DNA from: JAFGNW01 sp964618515
GTDB taxonomy: Bacteria > Zixibacteria > MSB-5A5 > GN15 > FEB-12
Length of the DNA stretch: 5,814 nt
Reading direction: 5' to 3'
NCBI GenBank assembly: GCA_964618515.1
Contig: CAZUAS010000145.1
Location: 1 to 5,814, forward strand
The translations under genes and the position numbers were made by a program. Within the stretch, counting starts at the first letter, position 1; each line of letters starts with the position of its first letter. Shown here piece by piece: positions 1 through 3,224 of the stretch. Below the pieces are notes generated by a model, which had not been told where the DNA came from, made no database searches, and worked only from the letters and a program-made list of their open reading frames with translations.

Positions 1-482
1 TCATCCGTGATACCATAATCATCATCTCCACCACCGGAACCATAGAATGACCCCTCATCTCTTTCCTTCCCGTTATCATAAGTATTCGTGATATATGGAT
101 TTAAGGTGGGCTCATATAAATCTATCATAAGGTTATTGCTTATTATTGGCTTTATAGTTTGATAATATTTACTGATTTTATATGCGCCGATATATCCATC
201 GGAGATAGTATCTTTATGGTCTGTAAATACATTATCATCAGTACCTTTTCCTGCCATTTTTGATTGACCGGAAACAATTATTAATTCTGAAATCGTTTTG
301 TCATTAAAAAGAATTTGTAACTGGCTTTTATTGGTACTATTGTCGTATAAAACAATATAAAGCATTACGGCCAAGATAAGAAGTCCGTTAGCGGCGATAA
401 TACCAATAAGATAATTACGCTGGTATTTGCTTTTCAGCTCATAGCCAATGTACCATCTTGTTTTTTTATCCAATATGTTCAT
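1..482 (-). CDS. Single-pass membrane protein N-terminus, possibly TonB-type energy transducer (partial)
   Basis: The frame runs 160 codons from ATG at 482-480 off the left edge, so the C-terminus is missing. An in-frame TAA lies only two codons upstream (491-489), which fixes this ATG as the first possible start; no clear Shine-Dalgarno precedes it. The protein begins with a short charged cytoplasmic segment (ELKSKYQRNYLIG, residues 15-27). One hydrophobic membrane segment follows at about 24-46, then a probably extracytoplasmic part with a Gly/Asp-rich stretch (GSGGGDDDYG, about 148-157). This layout of basic YELK..YQRN segment, one membrane span and periplasmic linker resembles TonB-family energy transducers of FCB-type bacteria. 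The diagnostic TonB C-terminal domain is outside the window and the linker is not proline-rich, so the family is an inference. The gene starts 43 bases after the stop of the Cys-rich peptide gene and is probably in its operon. The sequence is AT-rich like its left-block neighbours. Confidence 0.6.
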   Translation of the reverse strand, partial: MNILDKKTRWYIGYELKSKYQRNYLIGIIAANGLLILAVMLYIVLYDNSTNKSQLQILFNDKTISELIIVSGQSKMAGKGTDDNVFTDHKDTISDGYIGAYKISKYYQTIKPIISNNLMIDLYEPTLNPYITNTYDNGKERDEGSFYGSGGGDDDYGITD

Positions 483-525
483 TTTGGATTACTGAAATAC
501 AAACACTTGAGCCCACCTTTTTCTT

Positions 526-760
526 TTACCAGATAATTGAGGGCCAATTAAAATCTTGCCATATTGCTGTACAAAGTAAATAATAAACAATACATGAGCT
601 AGTTCCAACACATCCACCCAGACATCTTAGCCCAGTATAAAGAGGTGCTAATTCTTCTGTTTCCCCAGCATATGCAAGATTAACAATAGTTATGTTTATT
701 ATGCTGAAAATCAACAAAAACAAACATATAAATGATGTGATTTTTCTTCATTGTTTTCAT
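526..760 (-). CDS. Small secreted Cys-rich peptide, frame split by apparent +1 frameshift
   Basis: I do not recognise the family. From position 723 down to the TAA at 528-526 there is an open frame ending in a mature-peptide-like sequence, but it lacks an ATG. Its first possible codon follows an in-frame TGA at 750-748, and the earliest conventional start is TTG at 723 with no ribosome binding site. One frame over, ATG at 760-758 is preceded by GAAGGG with a 6-base gap and encodes MKTMKK. Dropping one A from the A5 run at 745-741 joins the two frames. The joined product is a textbook signal peptide: basic MKTMKK, a hydrophobic core (FICLFLLIFSIINITIV) and an AYA cleavage site. The mature part is about 46 residues, acidic at its start (GETEE). 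It then has four cysteines spaced C-x3-C-x5-C-x6-C (RCLGGCVGTSSC, then LLC) and a Trp-rich end (WPSIIW). It could be a bacteriocin-like or other exported small peptide; function is unknown. The split may be a sequencing error, a real mutation or slippage. Confidence 0.55.
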
Positions 761-844
761 TTTATACCCTTCTCTTAAAATACTACTTGGTTCATAAACA
801 TGTGGATTAGTTAAAACACTATTCATTTTTCACGCAGTATACTA

Positions 845-852
845 CCTCCTTT
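845..852 (-). promoter_or_regulatory. Strong Shine-Dalgarno AAAGGAGG downstream of the 864-1355 gene
   Basis: AAAGGAGG lies just downstream of the TAA at 866-864. It is the best ribosome binding site in the left block, yet no normal gene follows. Eleven bases on, GTG at 833-831 opens a frame of only four codons. ATG at 826-824 is 18 bases away, and its frame reads 22 codons straight into the MKTMKK start at 760 without a stop. The site therefore suggests that translation of the peptide gene may begin upstream of 760, or that a leader is translated here. Confidence 0.45.
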
Positions 853-863
853 CTTTAATAATA

Positions 864-1355
864 TTATAGGTTTAATGGTATATATAGGTACTCATTTATC
901 GATACACCTTCACGGTAAGATGAAAATATAATTTGTGGCTTATTATTTGGCTCTATTTTGATATAATATTGCTCAATATCTAATTTACTATTTCTTAATT
1001 GACAACCACAATCAAGGTTATGAGAAATGGCAATCGCTATTGAATCTGTTTCTGGTATCAAATAAAATACTATTATTGTTTTAGGAAACCCTATTTTGAA
1101 ATCTTGAGTTGTATAACCCATCATATTGATCATTTTGTTCGAGATATTTTTTAAACTGTCTATTATTTCCCCGGAAATTATCGAGTTGTTGTAAAACCAT
1201 GGACTTTTATTTAATTTATCTTCAATCTTATCCTCTGACGATGTGCTATATACAAACGAATCAATAATTATTGTCAAAATAGTAATTTTTATTATAAATA
1301 TTACTCCACAAATATAAATAATTCCATGAATAAATTTCCAGAATTTATTCTTCAT
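864..1355 (-). CDS. Hypothetical membrane-anchored protein, 163 aa
   Basis: I do not recognise this protein. ATG at 1355-1353 is chosen because it gives a basic N-terminus (MKNKFWKF) leading into one strongly hydrophobic segment at about residues 9-32, an uncleaved anchor or signal. No good Shine-Dalgarno is visible upstream. The remaining 130 residues are probably outside the cytoplasm: an acidic/basic segment at about 40-50 (SSEDKIEDKLNK), a helical stretch at 60-80, and a beta-rich second half. The only cysteine pair outside the membrane segment is DCGC (Cys116 and Cys118), in a strand-like context (IAIAISHNLDCGC). Codon use is extremely AT-rich (many ATA, AAT, TTA), unlike the dnaE side. 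The stop is about 100 bases before the peptide-gene ATG, on the same strand, so it may be the first gene of a three-gene operon. The coding call rests on length, a coherent N-terminal topology and operon position; function is unknown. Confidence 0.65.
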   Translation of the reverse strand: MKNKFWKFIHGIIYICGVIFIIKITILTIIIDSFVYSTSSEDKIEDKLNKSPWFYNNSIISGEIIDSLKNISNKMINMMGYTTQDFKIGFPKTIIVFYLIPETDSIAIAISHNLDCGCQLRNSKLDIEQYYIKIEPNNKPQIIFSSYREGVSINEYLYIPLNL

Positions 1356-1433
1356 TAGGTTAATGTTTCTTAGCTTTTTATTATTAAATTACAGTTGTCT
1401 GTCTTTCAAAGGCTGTGTACTCTATTTTAAATA

Positions 1434-1462
1434 AAAATACAAATTTCAATTTCCTTTATCAA
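1434..1462 (-). promoter_or_regulatory. Possible sigma70-like promoter for the left-hand genes
   Basis: On the minus strand TTGATA (1462-1457) and TATTTT (1439-1434) are separated by 17 bases, about 80 bases upstream of the ATG at 1355. The match is 5 of 6 and 4 of 6 to the -35 and -10 consensus. The surrounding sequence is very AT-rich, so chance matches are likely. Confidence 0.2.
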
Positions 1463-1591
1463 GATTAATTTTTATAAAATACTATTATATATTCTTTATA
1501 ATAAGGAAATATTCGCCGGTTACTTACCGCTATTGAAGAAAAGCGATGCTATCTTATGCTGATACCGTAATTCCTTCTATAATATAATTAT

Positions 1592-1621
1592 AAAAAATAC
1601 CGATGACAGGTCGTGTCAGTC
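1592..1621 (-). terminator. Weak terminator-like hairpin with T6 tail
   Basis: GATGACA (1602-1608) can pair with TGTCAGTC (1614-1621) around the loop GGTCG, with one bulged base. Read on the minus strand the stem is followed after four bases by six Ts (1597-1592). It could end transcripts coming from the thioredoxin genes before the left block begins, but it lies over 300 bases past the stop at 1944 and its stem is short. Confidence 0.3.
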
Positions 1622-1718
1622 AAAAAAAAATAAACAAAATTAATTATAAAATTTTAAATGAAATCAATTCTTTGTTCCTTATAAATACCATGATTAATTT
1701 GAAGTAAAAGCAAAAGCA

Positions 1719-1743
1719 GGTCAGGAGCACAGGGCTCCTGACT
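1719..1743. repeat. Strong 9-bp perfect inverted repeat (hairpin 1)
   Basis: GTCAGGAGC (1720-1728) and GCTCCTGAC (1734-1742) are exact reverse complements around the loop ACAGG. A G-T wobble pair extends the stem to 1719/1743. On the minus strand the hairpin is followed by CTGCTTTTGCTTTTACTTC, so it may act as a terminator for the 1944-2489 gene. Its tight coupling to a second hairpin 10 bases away also fits a dispersed intergenic repeat or a structured RNA. Confidence 0.6.
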
Positions 1744-1753
1744 ATTTCATTCG

Positions 1754-1791
1754 TGCCCGGCGGATGCCCACATCTGCCGAGCGCCAGGGCA
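1754..1791. repeat. Extended inverted repeat with internal bulge (hairpin 2)
   Basis: CGGCGGATG (1758-1766) pairs with CATCTGCCG (1771-1779) around the loop CCCA, nine pairs with one G-T. An outer stem TGCC (1754-1757) pairs with GGCA (1788-1791), leaving AGCGCCAG (1780-1787) unpaired on one side. An alternative fold pairs TGCCCGGCG with CGCCAGGGCA with one bulged A. On the plus strand it is followed by GTTGCGTTTTTG, but no plus-strand gene leads into it. Confidence 0.5.
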
Positions 1792-1805
1792 GTTGCGTTT
1801 TTGTA

Positions 1806-1910
1806 CTAAGCTAATTCAGTAGAGCACAATCCTTGAGTGGTTACACCTTTTTTAATAAACCTGCAGAAAATAATGGACAGAGCCGCTAAGGGTTTCCACC
1901 CATTTTCATC
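1806..1910 (-). other. 34-codon stop-free stretch, possible gene or element remnant
   Basis: Between TAA at 1913-1911 and TAG at 1808-1806 the minus strand reads 34 codons with protein-like composition (starts DENGWKPLAALSIIFCRF, ends GLCSTELA). It has no start codon near its beginning and no ribosome binding site. It sits directly between the TlpA-like gene's stop and the paired hairpins, so it may belong to the same repeated element. It could also be a chance open frame. Confidence 0.25.
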
Positions 1911-1943
1911 TTACAGGGTAATTTTTCGGACAGATTTATATCG

Positions 1944-2489
1944 TTACAGGATTGCTTCGAAGCCTTTTTTCAAGTCCTCGTAACTGCGCATGCCGATATA
2001 ACGGCCGACCTCGCGGCCCGTACGGTCCAGAAAGATGGTGGTGGGGATTCCCTGGATGGCGTTATAATCGATAAGCACCTGGTTATCACCCATCAGCATG
2101 ACCCAGTTCATTTTATATTCGGCCGCGAACCGCCGGACATTGGCGGCATTGTCCTTGACGGCAATCCCCAGTATTTCAACACCCTTGCTGCTATATTCTT
2201 CGTATAGCTTTACCATATCGGGCATTTCCATCCGGCAGGGCGGACACCAGGTTCCCCAGAAATTGATAACCACCGGCTGTTTACCGAGCCACTCCTGGGA
2301 ACGATGCGGTTTCCCGTCAATATCACTGACCACAAAATGAATCACCCCGGGATTATTAACCGGTTGGTCAACCTCGGATTTGGGAACGGCCTTATTCGAC
2401 GAACCGCTCCGGTCATCTTTGGAACCGCAGGAAACCAGCAGAACCACCAGGAAGAATGCCGACAAAATGAGAACTAATTTCTTTGTCAT
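1944..2489 (-). CDS. TlpA/ResA-family thioredoxin-like lipoprotein
   Basis: This is a 181-residue thiol-disulfide oxidoreductase tethered outside the cytoplasm. The N-terminus is a lipoprotein signal peptide (MTKKLVLILSAFFLVVLLVSC) with lipobox LVSC, so Cys21 should be lipidated. A flexible Ser/Asp-rich linker covers about 22-45. The thioredoxin fold follows: FWGTWCPPC with active-site Cys82 and Cys85, the MEMP helix after it, and the cis-proline loop GIPT (Pro149). WCPPC plus the short HFVVSDIDGK lead-in is typical of TlpA/ResA/AhpC-TSA proteins, which usually reduce apocytochrome c haem sites or other exported dithiols. The substrate cannot be told here, since no cytochrome or ccm gene is in the window. 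The ATG at 2489 has AAAAAAGG with an 8-base gap. The gene lies 97 bases after the secreted thioredoxin gene and is probably co-transcribed with it. All expected catalytic residues are present. Confidence 0.93.
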   Translation of the reverse strand: MTKKLVLILSAFFLVVLLVSCGSKDDRSGSSNKAVPKSEVDQPVNNPGVIHFVVSDIDGKPHRSQEWLGKQPVVINFWGTWCPPCRMEMPDMVKLYEEYSSKGVEILGIAVKDNAANVRRFAAEYKMNWVMLMGDNQVLIDYNAIQGIPTTIFLDRTGREVGRYIGMRSYEDLKKGFEAIL

Positions 2490-2503
2490 TTACCAAACCT
2501 TTT

Positions 2504-2533
2504 TTACAAAAAGAACATAAAAACCCATAACAT
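2504..2533 (-). other. Possible 9-residue leader peptide upstream of the TlpA-like gene
   Basis: GGGAGGG (2544-2538) sits 4 bases before ATG at 2533-2531, followed by nine codons (MLWVFMFFL) and TAA at 2506-2504. The stop runs straight into the A-rich ribosome binding site of the 1944-2489 gene, and the frame differs from that gene. A strong site driving a tiny ORF that ends at the next ribosome binding site suggests translational coupling or a leader, but with only nine codons chance is possible. Confidence 0.3.
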
Positions 2534-2586
2534 TGTGCCCTCCCGAAAACCAATTTTAATGAAAACAGTGGCGGACGGCAATAAAA

Positions 2587-3150
2587 TTATTCACCTGATG
2601 GGTCGGTTTTATTTTCGACCCGGGTGGTATCGTATTTGTATTCGGATACCCACTTGAGAGCATCGATGAGAACCGGTGAAGTCTGGTAACCCCTTAACGG
2701 ACCAATCCGAACGCCTTCAGGTGAAACAAACCAGAACGTCGGAAAACCGTTAACGCCAAACTGGGCATGGGTGAGATTTCTCTGGGAAATCTTGTAGCCG
2801 CTTATATCGAGCATCTCGTCGGAATCACCCCAGACCCGGACGGGGATAAATTTGTCGTTTACGGTCTTGATGACTTCGGGTTCACTGAATGCCTCGGCTT
2901 CCATCCGCCGACACCATCCGCACCATGAAGCGGTAAAGTCGATAAACAGATGTTTCTTCTCTGTTTTTAATTTCTGAAGACCTTCCGGATAGGTCAGCCA
3001 GTTAATTTTTTCATTTTCAACTTTTGGTGTCGGATTCTTTTTAACCTGGGTCGTATCGGTTTTGGACTTGGTGGAGTCGTCTGCCCGAAGCCCCACGAGA
3101 GAAACAGACATCAAAAAAATTACAAAGACAGGCAATAAAATTCTTTTCAT
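2587..3150 (-). CDS. Secreted thioredoxin-fold protein, CGWC active site
   Basis: This is a 187-residue exported thioredoxin-like protein of the Thioredoxin_7/DsbD-gamma-like type. The start is set at ATG 3150-3148, which has GGGA 6 bases upstream. An in-frame TTG two codons earlier (3156) directly abuts that GGGA and is unlikely. A signal peptide (basic MKR, hydrophobic core to about residue 20, GLRA/D cleavage near 23-24) is followed by a Lys/Thr-rich linker to about 48. The catalytic motif is FTASWCGWC (Cys77, Cys80), followed by RRMEAEAFSEPEV, which is the usual helix and loop of this subfamily. The cis-proline loop is GFPTF (Pro137). The C-terminal tail is charged and probably disordered. 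The role is likely thiol-disulfide exchange or protein quality control outside the cytoplasm. It lies 74 bases after dnaE, with its own candidate promoter, and 97 bases before the TlpA-like gene, suggesting a two-gene redox unit. Confidence 0.9.
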   Translation of the reverse strand: MKRILLPVFVIFLMSVSLVGLRADDSTKSKTDTTQVKKNPTPKVENEKINWLTYPEGLQKLKTEKKHLFIDFTASWCGWCRRMEAEAFSEPEVIKTVNDKFIPVRVWGDSDEMLDISGYKISQRNLTHAQFGVNGFPTFWFVSPEGVRIGPLRGYQTSPVLIDALKWVSEYKYDTTRVENKTDPSGE

Positions 3151-3189
3151 TCGCAATCCCGGATATTGAAAGGGTTACTTTAAGTTCAT

Positions 3190-3218
3190 AATATATTATT
3201 AGATATAAAAATTACCAA
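3190..3218 (-). promoter_or_regulatory. Candidate sigma70-like promoter for the thioredoxin pair
   Basis: On the minus strand TTGGTA (3218-3213) and TATATT (3195-3190) are exactly 17 bases apart, in the gap after the dnaE stop. Matches to consensus are 4 of 6 and 5 of 6. The -10 box lies inside a perfect 12-base AT palindrome, ATAATATATTAT (3188-3199), which might be an operator or just AT-rich sequence. The predicted untranslated leader to ATG 3150 would be about 35 bases. Confidence 0.35.
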
Positions 3219-3224
3219 GAAGAT

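Larger units (their letters stand above)
1356..1943. other. 588-base intergenic region without a convincing gene
   Basis: The region has two parts. Positions 1356 to about 1700 are very AT-rich (1441-1500 has only 7 G or C in 60 bases) and hold a possible promoter and a weak hairpin followed by a T run. From about 1715 to 1943 the G+C content rises and two strong hairpins plus a 34-codon stop-free stretch appear. I see no tRNA, no intact transposase and no CRISPR repeat spacing. Confidence 0.7.

Noticed and set aside
1720..1800. Integron attC site or tRNA-like fold
   Set aside because: The hairpins lack the GTTRRRY/RYYYAAC core ends of attC and the cloverleaf arms and T-loop of a tRNA.
1883..1902. 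Short hairpin GGGT-GGAA-ACCC on the minus strand as the terminator of the TlpA-like gene
   Set aside because: The stem is only four pairs and it is followed by TTAGCGG rather than a T run.
2098..2340. Plus-strand open frame opposite the TlpA-like gene
   Set aside because: It is antisense to the conserved WCPPC region and has no supporting signals.
3151..3156. TTG at 3156 as the start of the secreted thioredoxin
   Set aside because: The GGGA site directly abuts it; the ATG at 3150 has proper spacing and gives a normal signal peptide.
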